From the NCBI RefSeq assembly GCF_036588685.1, contig NC_086375.1:42377270-42441269 (forward strand): a stretch of 64,000 bases of DNA. The letters run 5' to 3'. A program made the translations under genes and the position numbers. The first letter of the stretch is position 1. Every line of letters begins with the position of its first letter. This DNA comes from Mytilus trossulus. Taxonomy: Eukaryota; Mollusca; Bivalvia; Mytilida; Mytilidae. Of the stretch, positions 23,209-35,454 are shown piece by piece. A model generated the notes under the pieces. The model did no database searches. It was not told the origin of the DNA and saw only the letters and a program-made list of their open reading frames with translations.

Positions 23209-23689
23209 ATACCTGAAACATTTTACAACAATTTTTCATGATTTAATAAAATCATAATATTATTCAACACTACATGCTGCTGCTCATACAAAATTGCAAG
23301 TTTGAAATGTTTTGTACATTTTCGTCTAACAACAACAAATGAATTTGTATCCGAAAGACAATCATAAACCGTTTCTTCAACAATTATCTTGATTTTGGTA
23401 TTTTCAGTCGTTTATAATTAAGTCATATGTATAAAATATACCATGATATTGTATGGATGAGTACACATAATTGGTAGTTTTACCATGAATTAAAGTAAAG
23501 TTGAGGGATCTAAAAAAAAATGGCTATGACGAAATACATCCAGGGGTTATTAACCTATATATACTACCATCTTTAAAATAACAAGTATTTTAATTTACGT
23601 TTTTTCATGGAGTTAAGCCTGCCAATTGATATTTTATTGTATGTTTTTCTTTGTTGTGATGTTATGGTGGTGTTTCAGAAAAAGGGAGA

Positions 23690-24001
23690 AGGTTTGGTAC
23701 CATTAAAACATCTAATCCCGCTGCAAAAGTCAGGAATCTGATGTACAGTAGTTGTCGTTTGTTTATGTAATTTATACGTGTTTCTCGTTTCTCGTTTTTT
23801 TAATATGGATTAGACCGTTGGTCTTTCCGTTTGAAAGGGTTTTACACTAGTAATTTTGGGGCACTTTATAGCTTGTTGTTCGGTGTGAGCCAAGGCTCCG
23901 TGTTGAAGGCCGTACATTGACCTATAATGGTGTCCTTTTTTAAATTGTCATTTGGATGGAGAGTTGTCTCATTGACACTCACACCACATCTTCCTATATA
24001 T
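23690..24001 (+). repeat. SINE-like repeat family A, copy 2
   Basis: It has the same order as copy 1 with a longer 5' part (aaaagtcaggaatctgatg, gtagttgtcgtttgttta) that is shared with the copy at 45975-46270. The tail is gagttgtctcattgacactc. Open frames at 23866-24099 and 23927-24136 are repeat-derived. Confidence 0.75.
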
Positions 24002-24381
24002 AAGACAACGCAATCAATAAGACCACCAATGTTGAGGGTTATACCTTCTAGCATAAGACAGAAAGCCTTATTTGCAATTAACTTGTCAGTTTTGAACAAA
24101 GTGTACCAGGTGAAGACAATTATACACTCAAAGTAATTTTATACAATATAAGAAAGAATGAAACCATAATCATAACATATTTTCATATAGGATTCTTAAA
24201 ACTCAAAATATAACTGAGAGACAACAAGAGTGTTTTACCTAGACGTGAACACATTTCCAACAGAATATCAATCTTGAGGATTTTCATTTGCTGCCATTTG
24301 AAATTGAACGTCAGATTTCAATCAAATATAACAAAGTCAATTTAAATCTTCACCAAAAAGTGTCGATCTTGGATGGTCATT

Positions 24382-24393
24382 CTAATATCCTCC
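24382..24393 (-). CDS. 12-nt terminal coding exon (Gly-Gly-Tyr-stop)
   Basis: An acceptor (tactttcag) precedes GGAGGATATTAG. The donor at 24976 is in phase 0, so splicing adds GGY after ...NKK. The sister gene has the same arrangement at 35443-35454, which is the main support. Confidence 0.7.
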   Translation of the reverse strand, partial: GGY

Positions 24394-26611
24394 CTGAAAG
24401 TATGAAACATAGTTTAAGTATTACAGTTCATAACATTTTAATCAATGAATTATAAACAATATGATTTCATAACCACGGAACTGTAAAAGCGAATGTCACA
24501 TTACATATGTATGAAACACTAAATAATGGGTGGGGGGATTTCGATTATTTGAGAAAACTGGTGTGCCACTAACAGGTTTTTGCATTATACATTAATAATA
24601 CCTAATACGTATTAACAACCCTAGATAGTCGATTGATACCAAAGGGACATTCGTACTCATAAGGAGAAGACAAAAAAACAACAACGCCATACTATACCAA
24701 AAAATAGAACAGTCAGAAAACAAACATTTCTTGAAACAAACACAACTAAATACAGAGCAATACGAATTCCATGAATTATTCGTTCCACGTGTGTTATATG
24801 CATTCATGGTTTGATTAAAGTGATATTTTTGTTATTTCAAGTTCAGGTGAATTAAAAAGTCCCAAATGTTATCATTCACTTAGTATTTCTTATTGGAACT
24901 CAGAGGATGTGTGTTTTTTTCTATTTCCTTTATATAAGATTTATCTTTCTAAGTTTCTGTCAGTATAAATGTTTACCTTCTTATTAATCTTTTTGTATGA
25001 CCTTCTTTTACTAAAAGATGATTTTGCGCGGTATTTCCTCGGTTCACTGCGTGTCTTCAGTTTTTGATAATTCGATTTTCCATAATTTACTGTATTGGTA
25101 TACTTTGTTGGTTTATTGTAGCTCTTATGAAACATTTTATGCTTTCCATATTTTGCTTGAGGATTTTTGTACATATTGTGTTTGCTTCTATACATTGGTT
25201 TGTTGTATGCTATTGGACGTTCATATGTTTTACGATACGGAACATATTTTTGCTTTGGTTTACTATATGGTCTTGTAATGTAAGTCGGTTTGCTGTATTT
25301 ACTTTTTGTTTTATATCCAATACTTTCCGTAATTTGAGTCGTTATGTGCGGATAGAGTGGATCTGTGATTAATTCAGTTGCAACTGCAGGAACAAATCCT
25401 GGATCCAAAACTGGATTAGTTGATCTAGGATCTCTTAACTGATCGACGAGTTCTATAAACGAGTCACTGCCTTGGCCAATAGGTGATCCTGCTAATAAAG
25501 GTAAACTTAAACCTGGGCTATTTCTACAATTTTGACCTTGGCATCCCATTAGATTACCACTTTCTGGATTCTGTTCTAATAGCTGATCAAGATTAATTGG
25601 AATGACCAATAATGCATTTTGAACCCCATTTTCTGGAAAGTGTGATTGCACAATAGCATCAATATTTCCATGATTAAATGGTTCGATATTTCTTGGACCA
25701 CCATTGTCAGGTATAAAGCCGATCATTTGACCGTTTGGACCAGGATATCCTCTGTCATTTATTATGCCCTGACCTGCATTTACCATAGGTTGTTCGCCTA
25801 TGTGTATTCTTTCTATAATTCTCTCATTTCCAATTGGATTTGCATTTTTGCCTTGTAACGGAGTTTTACCGTTACCAAATGCTAGATCTACCCTTTGTCC
25901 CAGTCCAATATCGGTAGCAAATTGATCCCATGGTGATACAGGGCGTTGTCCACTGACTGGTTCCGTTGCCATATTAGGTGGTAAATAATTGGGTGCATTT
26001 ATTGCAGTAGACATGGTGGACGGATCATAAATTTTAGGAGCTACGTTAACGTAATGATCAACCGGTCCAGTATATTGACGATATATATCATATAATACGC
26101 CATTGTTGTAGGGGACTTGTTCATATGGAATATTTGGATCAACTGAAATTCCGCCCACACCAGACCCAATGCCCGCCGACTTTCCATTAGTCTGTGCAGA
26201 TTGCCGATGCATTCCACCTGTACTAAAACTACCACCACTTACACCTGCAGTGTTGATTACATCCAATGGATAATTTGATCCCGCATTAGGATAACCTGCA
26301 CTAATACCTGAATTTTGAAATAAATTTTCAACATTGTTATTAACATTTCCTCGTTGTAAAGGATTGATCACTTGGTTGCGATTTCCACTACTGGTTGGCC
26401 AAATTTCAGTAGCCATTCCACTTCTAGTGAGCATTCCGCTTGGACCTCGACCTCTTGATCCTGTAACACCATTTGAAGGCAGAGCTATTTGTTGATTAGG
26501 TTGATATGGCTCATACATTGGTGAACCTCCCACAGAGCCAAGATATTTAGGATACTTTTGTGCTACAACATTCACGCTCCATACCATAAATAAAATTAAA
26601 AACCGTGACAT
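24382..26611 (-). CDS. Secreted Tyr/Lys-rich structural protein, paralogue 1
   Basis: Role unproven; composition points to an extracellular matrix, shell or byssal/adhesive protein. The main exon is 24977-26630 (coding from 26611), then a donor aag|gtaaac and a last exon 24382-24393 reading Gly-Gly-Tyr-stop, giving 548 aa. Residues 1 to about 17 are a signal peptide (MSRFLILFMVWSVNVVAQ). Residues about 18-340 are rich in Gly, Asn, Pro and Gln without long perfect repeats. A module with LLVIPINLDQL precedes C357 and C362 (CQGQNC). Residues about 434-545 form a strongly basic Tyr/Lys/Pro tail with no acidic stretches (motifs YSKPTY, YNKPMY, YRKTYERP, YNKPTKY). An acceptor directly upstream of the start (ttatttcag at 26631) implies a non-coding first exon. 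It is paralogous to the gene at 35443-38402 by layout and shared modules. No enzyme domain is visible. If the splice donor is not used, the frame runs 11 codons further to a stop at 24941. Confidence 0.82.
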
Positions 26612-27381
26612 TTGGTTTGTAAATGATGCTCTGAAATAACAGAATAAATTGATTAAAATGACACCTAACCAGATCTTTAGGAATACTAGTAACTAACTGT
26701 TCGCATCATTTTCCAAAAGAAGGGGACGAAATATATCAAAGACACATTTAAAAAAACCTGACAATGCCATGCTAAAAACAGGAAAAGACCAAAAGACAAA
26801 CATTAATTTGCAAAATTTAACATGGAAAACAAATGAATGAGTAAAACAAACCAGCAAGCCAGTGTGGTCTCAGATGCCTCGGAAGGATGCGCAATATCGG
26901 CGTCACATTTCAAGTTTTTAATGGTCGTCGTTTATGATGAAAAGAATATTTCTTTGACAAAAAACGTTATCAAAATATTTTGGGAACACTGAAATGGGAA
27001 AAATCATTCCAAAGTATACTACTGAGGTCCTTTTAATTCCTGAAATTGACTCTTTTTGGTTGAAGGTTGCAAGTTGTCTCAAATGCTGTCACACTACATC
27101 AATTTTATATAGATCAAAGTTTCTATTAAATAAAGATATTTATACTCTTACCTTGAATCAAGAAGATCAAAGGGACAGGCATATTATATGAGTTTATCTA
27201 GTTAAAAAATCTAGAAAAAAACTAAAAAGTTTAAAATATATATATAAATTTTGCATACTCTACCTAAAACATACATTACTTTTTAATTATGTGAGTGTTT
27301 TTCTTACTTTCTACGGAATATTGGGTAAAGGTTTAACAAATAAAAACATAATGAAAATAAGATGATTTTGTAATGTCTTAC

Positions 27382-27440
27382 CGTAAATGTTGCATTTATT
27401 AAACAACATTAACTTCACTCTTTCCTTTTGCTTATATATA
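27382..27440 (-). promoter_or_regulatory. Putative TATA box and non-coding first exon of paralogue 1
   Basis: On the minus strand tatatataag (27431-27440) is followed about 30 bp later by a short stretch ending acg|gtaaga (exon end 27382), a good donor. The partner acceptor is at 26631, just before the start codon. The element AAAAGGAAA lies immediately downstream of the TATA box; the same 9-mer is next to the TATA-like box of paralogue 2. Transcription start is inferred. Confidence 0.5.
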
Positions 27441-27924
27441 TTTTCCGAACGATAATAATAGCAATCAATCAAAATCGATTTTTATGAGGGGATTTTCTAA
27501 AAATATGCAAATATATTGACTTCAACTATTTAAAATGTTTACATTAGTTTAATGTAAAACAAATCATATCTAAATTAAAGTTTTAAATAAGAATAATTTG
27601 AATAAAAATGTACACCTACCTTTTCCGGTAGTATACATTTTTGTTGTTTTTCTCACCATTTTTTTAATATAAAATTGATATATGTTAACCATTTATGTTA
27701 AAAAGGATGCATGTGAATCACTTTCCGAGCTTTAGGAAATAACATCAGTTAACAATTATAATTTATTGTCTATACCTAAACACACCAATGAGATTTCAAT
27801 TTAAATCGTATACTTTTCTCATTTTCTTCTTCTTTTTCTCCTCCTTTATGCTTTTCTACTACATGTATATCAATATATTGTCACGTGTTTCACATGTGTT
27901 TTATTACATCTTATCGATATATCA

Positions 27925-28735
27925 AGGAACAAGTACTTATTACAACATTAACGGTACAAATTGTGTTGCACCAGATGCGCCTTATGACTGTCTCATCAAT
28001 GATGCTCGAGGCCATTTTTTTATATAACAAAACTCAATACAAAGCTTATGCAACATAATGGATAAAAATAAAGGCAATCCAGTACAAGGAATAAAAGATA
28101 TGCAAGATGGATATCATTCATTTGTTCAAAATGAATTCGAAATTCTATAGCAGCAATTTTAGATAGATATCAATATTCACAGTACTGAAGAACAGAACGG
28201 AATAATAACTACAACAAATGGAACATATTTGTGACAAATATTAATATATAAGGGAAAGGTCAAATTGCTTGGCAGGTCAAATTTGATGTTTGCAGCAATT
28301 ATCTAATCTAAAATTTAAAAATGCATATCGCATGAACTATGAACAATATTGAACCAGATAGATTAATAAAGTTTAATGTCAAACGGCTCTGTTAAAACCA
28401 TGAATAATACAAGCAAACCAATATGCTGTTCTCATGTTGACTGCAACTACATGAGGCAAGGCACATTAATTACAAGACAATTTTTTTTTTATCAAAAAAG
28501 CAACCAGGAGTATCTCAAAAACATAAACAAAATATTGATACTACTGGGTCGATGCCTCTGTTGGTGTACTGTAAGTCCCCAAGGTTATCATCAGACCAGT
28601 AGCCAGCACTTCCGTACTAACATAAACAATACAGATTGTTTTGTTTTTAAATTTTGCTGTTACAAAGTGTTAGAAAATATTTTAGATTTAGGATTGAATC
28701 TCCCTTATGCAAAGCTCTGATTCCTTTCACGGCTT
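27925..28735. repeat. Fragments of dispersed family I
   Basis: Pieces include aacattaacggtacaaattg with gttgcaccagatgcgcctta (27938-27985), and ccccaaggttatcatcagac with atgcaaagctctgattcctt followed by tcacgg (28570-28735). The same blocks recur at 33400-33640, 40600-40680, 40955-41040 and 43560-43650. The pieces are shuffled and short. Confidence 0.5.
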
Positions 28736-29744
28736 TTGCTATAAGTATTCGTGTAAAAAATGCTGTTTTGTCTAATGACGAATACTAGGTCCTTTTAGGT
28801 TTTGATCAAGGACGTTACATTAGTTTGGATCTGAAATAAAACATAGCAAAATTTGTACCGTTAATGTTAGTATTTGCAGTTTCGTTTTGTTATTTCATAA
28901 AGCCCTAATTATTTGCTACTGTGCTTATGAAAACACCAAAACCTTCGATCAGTTATGGTTTAGAAGAAAGGAACATTTAAAAAAACTGTTGATATAAGAA
29001 ACTTATTTTCCTTTGTCTCCGTATTTCTGTTTCGGTGCTTTAATTGACAAACGATTTTGGATTTGACTGATTTGTTCGATGTTAAGTTTTGTTTTCAAAC
29101 TATACATTTTAAAAGTTTCTCTATAACCATTTGTAGTTATCACTTATTAAAAGGAAAACCAAATATATGTAATAGGAAAAGAGAAGGAGAGAGATGGACA
29201 GATGATTAGCATAACAGTAATGATTTCATTTACGCACATGTACCAATTCTGATGAGCATATGGAGTTCTTTGCTGTCGTTGTTTATGAAAGATGTTCGAT
29301 GGTATTCAGCTGATTATATTTTACTAACATATTACAATACTATTTATTTATGCGCGTCTCTGTGCTGAATGCAAAACAGAACTATAGATTATATAATACT
29401 CTTTTCATACTTTGAATGAAAAAAATATTTCATATCTCTACATGTGTGAATTTAACATTCTGACGTCGAAAGAGCGATTCTACGTCAGAGCTAATGTTAA
29501 TCAAACCATTCAGTCCCAGTACTTAGAATCTTTAAATCCTTCATTGAAGGTATTAACAGACATGAATAAAATACAAAAATAAGAAAGCAATGAATGAGGT
29601 TGATAAATTTTATATATGCCTCTGTGTGCTTCTTTCTTAAATATGTGTTTGTTTTTATTGTGATTAATGATGACTACTGTACCCCTTTTTTCAACATTTT
29701 TACCTATTATGTCTGTTTGTTTTGTTCACGCATCGTTGTCAATA

Positions 29745-30160
29745 TAATGGAATTTGATGCAATTGTCATACATGTACGAGATTAAGCTAGCTATAAAACC
29801 AGGTTCAACCAACCTTTTTTCTACATAAAAAAAATGCCAGTAACAATTCAATAGTATTACAGTTGTGATCCATTCGTTAGAGCTTTAAATTTTGCCATTT
29901 GACTAGGGAGATTTCGGTATGAGTATTCCTCGGAGTATAGTATTTTTGTGATTTTACTTTTTCTTGCGTTTGTTGTGATTTTACCAATATTTGTTTACTT
30001 TGATATATAAGCGGGAGGTTAGGCTGTTCATTAAATCAGGTTCTATGGGATTTGCTCATGATTGAAGGACATACTGAGACCTATAGTTATTAATTTCTTG
30101 GTCATTTTGGTCTCTTGTAAAGAGTTGTCTCATTTGCAATCATACCACATCTTTTTTTTT
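29745..30160 (+). repeat. Composite of families E and C
   Basis: 29745-29980 matches family E (attaagctagctataaaacc, ttgccatttgactagggaga, ttcctcggagtatagtattt). 30060-30160 matches family C (gagacctatagttattaatt, ggtctcttgtaaagagttgt, tgcaatcataccacatct) and ends in a run of T. Confidence 0.6.
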
Positions 30161-30405
30161 TATCAACTCACATTTGTTTAAAAAATGTCCTGCACCAAGT
30201 TAGGAATTTAGCAGTTGCTATCAAATAGTCCGTGTATATTATGGTTGCATTTGTTTTTGTTGCAGTTTATTATCTCTGTTGTTCCGTTGTTTTCCTCTTA
30301 TAAGTGTTGCATTTCGCATTGTTTTAGTTTGTAACCCGTTTTTTCTCTCACTCGATTTTTGACTTGCGAACAGTTGTATGCTATTGTTGCCTTCATTAAT
30401 ATTCA
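30161..30405 (+). repeat. Family D partial copy
   Basis: Blocks are aaaaaatgtcctgcaccaag, gttgttccgttgttttcctc and gcgaacagttgtatgctatt followed by gttgcctt. They match the right half of the copy at 20195-20700. Confidence 0.6.
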
Positions 30406-31385
30406 ACTAAGGAAATTGCAACCCAGGAGTAAGTTCAATTACACAATATTTAAACTTGTTTTTTACTAACAAATGTATCATTTGTATCGTGGACCGTGTC
30501 AGGTCAGCCCAGTAAATTGAATGAACAATCGCAATAAACTATTACTTATTAATTTTCTTGTTGTTTTTATGTCCGTGTGGGTGTAACAGTCTTCTATTTT
30601 GTTTGCATAATATAACACTACCAATTACATATCATTATCTTTAAATACATGTCAGATTGACGTTCATAACAATTGCAATTGATTAGAAAAACAAAAATAT
30701 AAACATGAAGTACACAATGATAAAAATTATCCTCACGTTTTGTTTTCGTATATATAAACTATAGAGTACACGTGTTTAGGTGGTACGGTAGTATTTCCTG
30801 ACCCATTAGTGATAATGGTAGCCTTTTTAGAAATTTCACCACTTTCTAACTGACAAAAATTCTACATACAGAGTTAACTGAAGTACTTTCATTATACTAT
30901 TCAGAAATGAATCTGAATATGTATAATGACCGTTTGCGTTTATGCTATCTTTAAAAACCTAAGCCCACTAGTGTTTTGGAGTTTTTTATCATGCAGTGAA
31001 TACAAAATTTCAACAAAGTCTTTTCTACAACTGATTCGACCCTCAGTTTGGGAAAGTAGTATGTTCCGTTCATACTGTATTTTTTTCCAAATCACACTGT
31101 TCAGATACATTGACTTAACTAAGGTACGCTAAAAACTACCTAAATTCTAGAATGCTAATACAACTGTGCTACCTTTAACTGAATTCTTATACAATATTCC
31201 ATTCATTTAAAAACGAAACAAACACATCATACTGGTGGACAGTAATCAGATAGATTTGTGGCATTTTTTTATTAGTGTATGAGTAATTAGCCAAACATGT
31301 CGTTATAGTTTGTAGCGTACATGTAGTTCTCAAAACAAAGCCAGGTATTCTACTTCTATAGTGCTGTTTTTCTCAAGTAACGTTA

Positions 31386-31680
31386 TGCCCTGTCCACATG
31401 TCCATTTAATCCGAATTGAATTCGAATCGAATGCGAATCGAATTCAATAATCACGTTCACATGCTCTACTTTTTTAATTCGAATTGATTCGAATTGGCTA
31501 TTCGAATTATCCAATTCGCATTAGAAATGCGCGTTGGTTAAAACGAATAACAAGTAAACGTCGTTTGGACAGTATTTAGCGAATTTGACGCGCATTGCAA
31601 TTCGAATTACAATTGACGTTAGAATGTAATCCGTTTCGAATGCGAATTAAACTAATTCAAATTACGTGTGAACTCAGCAT
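31386..31680. repeat. Cluster of ttcgaa/gaattc/gaatcg motifs, possible MITE
   Basis: Within about 290 bp the words aattcgaatt, gaattcgaat, cgaatgcgaat and tcgaattcaa recur many times in both orientations. The outer ends (atgccctgtccacatgt and acgtgtgaactcagcat) form a loose inverted repeat. No coding frame is supported. Confidence 0.5.
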
Positions 31681-31743
31681 AAATTTCAACAAGATAAGAT
31701 ATAGAAAAAGGAGAAATCAAAAGAAAGACAAATTTTAATAATA

Positions 31744-31840
31744 GGTTAGACAATACGTGATCATGTTTTAAGAAGATTTATGCCCACGGCGAAGCCGAGG
31801 GCTTAAATCTTCTTAAAACATGACCAATTATTGTCTGACC
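31744..31840. repeat. 97-bp foldback with GCGAAGC apex
   Basis: The left arm ggttagacaatacgtgatca then tgttttaagaagattta pairs with the right arm, which reverse-complements to ggtcagacaataattggtca then tgttttaagaagattta. The apex is cggcgaagccg, with GCGAAGC at 31789-31795. The arm sequences are unrelated to the foldback at 14656, but the apex is the same. Confidence 0.8.
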
Positions 31841-32119
31841 AATTTAGAACATAATCACGCTTTCGAGTAACTTTTCAAAATTATCCGTTCCCATTATAAT
31901 ATTCAAACCTGAATAAGAGTTGACTTTTTATAATGAACAAAATCTAAAACATAAGTAATCACCATTTCAATGGATGGAATGAAAAAGCTCGGACATAGTT
32001 TGTGAGGACCGAATGGATAAATTGTTTTTCTTACAAACTCATCTCTGTATCATTTGAAGCACATATTTCCTATTGAACGCAGTGTACATTATACGTTAGC
32101 ACCATATGTACAGTATGTC

Positions 32120-32215
32120 TTCTTTCATTTTAAGCCAGGCGTTATCAGTTTATTTTCGATTTATGAGTTTGACTGTCCCTTTTTTGTATCTTTCGTCCCT
32201 CTTTTGTTTCATACC
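32120..32215 (+). repeat. Family F copy 2
   Basis: The copy reads ttctttcattttaagccagg then atgagtttgactgtcccttt and gtatctttcgtccctctttt. It matches 14300-14400 and 56480-56590. Confidence 0.6.
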
Positions 32216-33399
32216 TTGAACATTTGATTGATAGATTGGTTTGACTTTCTTCCTAAGGAATTTGATAGATTTGAATATCGGTAAATTACTGTTGCCATAT
32301 TTATTCAAATATTGGAACAGTTAGTTTTCATTGGACTACTTGTTTTTAGAAAACAACTCTTCCGAAGAAACCTAATTCTAGTATGTTGTCAGTTAAAGAA
32401 ATTAGCCTTTTTTTTCAAAAAACAATATTCAAATACAGGGTTTGATATCACTTCTATAAACCGAAATATACAAGATATAATACAGGCAATAATGTAAGTT
32501 AGAAAAACTGAAACATCAGATTGCAACAAGCCTGTTACGATATTTCTCCACTTGAGAAAGTTAAATTTTAATATCAAAAGCGTAAGACCTGCCAAGTTTT
32601 CTAATAATTAAATTTCATAATTAAGGATGAAGAAATAATTATGAATGAGTTATAAGGTGGAATCTGTTTCTCTTAATGATTTGTATCCCTCAAAGTTGTA
32701 TTTTTATTTCATGCGTCACAATGTGACAATTCCGAAGAAACAAACAATTGTTTGCGTAATAATTAATTTTAAACCAATCTGATGCAGGAATAGATGTTTC
32801 ACTGGTGAGAACAAAAATAATTCTCACACCGATCAAGATATCTTAAAATGGCACAAAAATAAGAGAAATTTTAATCTCTGATGAAAAAAACAGTTTTCCA
32901 GTTTTACGTTTTTTGCGACATTTTTCCAAGCTTCAAATTTAAAAAAAGATAAGTAAAGGGCGATTGTTAATACATACTGTTGGACTAGAAGAGGAAATTG
33001 AATTGTAAGTTAAATTGTAGTCTGAAGCTTTAAATAGTACATTTTGTAGTGGTATAAGTGATTATATTCTAAAGAAATGTGTGTGTTTTTTTGGTAAAAA
33101 CATAATCAAAGATACCTATCTTATAACTTATTACGTCATCTAACAATCGATTTATCTTCATGAAACTCTTCTTATGTACTCGAATCAAAACAGCTGGAAG
33201 GCTTTATTAATAAATAGTCATATAGCGATACAAATTAAGCGCACAGGAAATCAACAACTCTTTATAAGATAAGGGTGCCAAAAAATTCCCTAACTGATCT
33301 AGCACACAAACACTTGTCCAATAACATTCAACAATGGATACTAAAACAAAAGATTTAATTACACTTTCATAATAAAGTTGCAATTTTTTGTGTTATTAA

Positions 33400-33640
33400 A
33401 ATTTGCTGTTACAAAATGTTATAAATTATCATAAATTAATGAATGTATCTCCCTCATGCAAAGCTCTGATTCCTTTCACGAATTTGGCTATATTTTTTGG
33501 ACCTTTTGGATTATAGCTCTTCATCTTTTATATAAGATTTGGATTTCAAATATTTTGGCCACGAGCATCGCTGAAGAGACATGTATTGTCGAAATACACA
33601 TCTGATGCAGGAAAATTGGTACCGTTAAATGTATTGCAAC
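33400..33640 (+). repeat. Family I, best-preserved copy
   Basis: Blocks in order are atttgctgttacaaaatgtt, gcaaagctctgattcctttc, ttttggccacgagcatcgct, gacatgtattgtcgaaatac, gatgcaggaaaattggtacc then gttaaatg. Scattered pieces elsewhere in the window follow this order. Confidence 0.55.
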
Positions 33641-35242
33641 CTTTTCTTCTGTATGGGCGGTAATAAATAAATATTTTGAATTCTTTACATTGGTCCACTT
33701 CATTAATTGATAAAGTACACCCAATCAGGGCTACACTAAACTGGATCAGTGTTGTAGATATATTGAAGATGCTAATTTTTTACACCACCTGTACTGAAAC
33801 TTAACTAAATAATCTTTATAAGCTTCTCGAAAAATGTGTATTACACACACAATTGTAAACTTGCAAATACTTTGAAATTTAGAACAACCAAAATTTCCGA
33901 GTTTTCAAATATGTTGAAGATTTTATTTTGAAAGGTCAAATAAGTACTGTGTGTCTTTTTAAAGTGTAGCTGACTTCAACCATCATCGTCGTCATCAACA
34001 TGAACACCTATGTCATTATTAGAAACAATTGCCGTCTTTTTTTCATTTACCGTTCTAATGATATTCAGTGAATCGCCTCAACTGCATGCTCATATAGATA
34101 TATATTTTTTCATATTGTATTTTAACGATGTTTTTTATAAAAAAAAAATATACTTGTATCTATTCCATTTTGCCTACGTTTTGCAAATGGAACATATTGA
34201 AACTTATCAAGGTACGTGTTGAGCTATGTTGGTTAAAAGGTAGACCTATTCATATAAATGTTTGGTTAAGAGGTAACCTCTTCATATCAACATGTTTCAC
34301 ACTACTTGAAAAAGGATATCAAAAGAAGGAGTTGTAATAAGAGCCGTTATATGACCACTAAAATTACAAAAAAATATAGTAAGTTACTCAAGCCTTTAAA
34401 AATTGTATTTATTTTATTGATAATTGAACAAATTAATATAATCTGGACATTTTAGTGCAGAACGATCACCTATGATGACACTGTGATGTCCTACATATGT
34501 TGTCATTGATATATTTGACATAATTGTCATTTAACACATTGTGTTTCAACAAAATAAGATATGTTGTGCATATTTAAATTTAAATAACAAGATCTCAAAA
34601 CGGGACTATTTCAACAGGTCACTAAACTTCAAGTTTGAAGCCTTGATGAGCATATTAAAAATTCGAATACTGATGTTTGACAGACACATGTCTTATGAAC
34701 ATTCAAATGGTATCGTTTCTGCCTTTTATTTTATGTATGTACTTTGAGAATATTATCAATTAATTGATTGTTAGAGTTAAACGTACTTTCAAACGGTGTT
34801 AGAATAGGTTGATATCTCATTGACTTTTGTCTGACAGTGTTCCTTATTCGTGTGTCGATATACCATTCGAATCCATGCCAAATTTGTTTGTTCTTCTTCG
34901 GACTCGATTCAAAAGTGCAAATAAAAATTATGTTTTAATCCGTTTTTATTTACTGTTCATTGATATTTGTCAATTATAGAGAACATTTTTCTCAAGTAGT
35001 TCCCTCGTCCATTTTATGGTTAAAGAACAAACATACGAAGAGCAACAGAAGTGATATTGCTTGTACCAAGTCAGAGAAAAAACTGATGTTTTCAATTCGT
35101 TCCAATTCATGGTTGATATAGTCTTACCTTTAATTTAATCATACTTTATGGACTTTCAAGGGTTTTTTTTATTTTATGCTAGAGGTCCATATTTGTTAAT
35201 GCTTTTTTTTTAGCTAGGTGACTATATCGGTGACATCAAAGG

Positions 35243-35264
35243 ACTTTTATTTATTTATTTATTT
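35243..35264 (-). terminator. Possible poly(A) signals of paralogue 2
   Basis: On the minus strand overlapping AATAAA hexamers (a ttta repeat on the plus strand) lie about 180-200 bp beyond the Gly-Gly-Tyr-stop exon. Position and sequence fit, but such AT-rich words are common here. Confidence 0.3.
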
Positions 35265-35442
35265 GTAAAAACCTATATAAACCTGTCATTTACACACGTG
35301 CAAACATAAAGTACATACAACATTCAAAATTGTATTCGTATAAATAAAACTGAGGTACAATAAAAAAAAATGATAATACAAAAACTGTCATGAATTGGAA
35401 CCAAGCACATTGTCTGTATTCATCTGTATTCTCTTGTTCATT

Positions 35443-35454
35443 TTAATATCCACC
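35443..35454 (-). CDS. 12-nt terminal coding exon (Gly-Gly-Tyr-stop)
   Basis: The acceptor ttttctgttttcag precedes GGTGGATATTAA. The donor at 36755 is a perfect AAG|GTAAGT in phase 0. Splicing gives ...KKRKGGY, the same end type as paralogue 1. A short, basic-then-aromatic C-terminus recalls shematrin-type shell proteins; that comparison is an inference. Confidence 0.75.
   Translation of the reverse strand, partial: GGY

Larger units (their letters stand above)
27441..35242. other. Spacer between the two paralogues; no gene, repeats only
   Basis: About 8 kb without a supported coding region. It contains fragments of families C, D, E, F and I, a cluster of ttcgaa/gaattc motifs (31386-31680) and a foldback (31744-31840). 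No third copy of the structural gene or stray GGY-stop exon was found on either strand. Confidence 0.5.

Noticed and set aside
25018-25372. Two plus-strand hydrophobic frames resembling membrane proteins
   Set aside because: They are antisense shadows of the Tyr/Lys-rich tail of paralogue 1.
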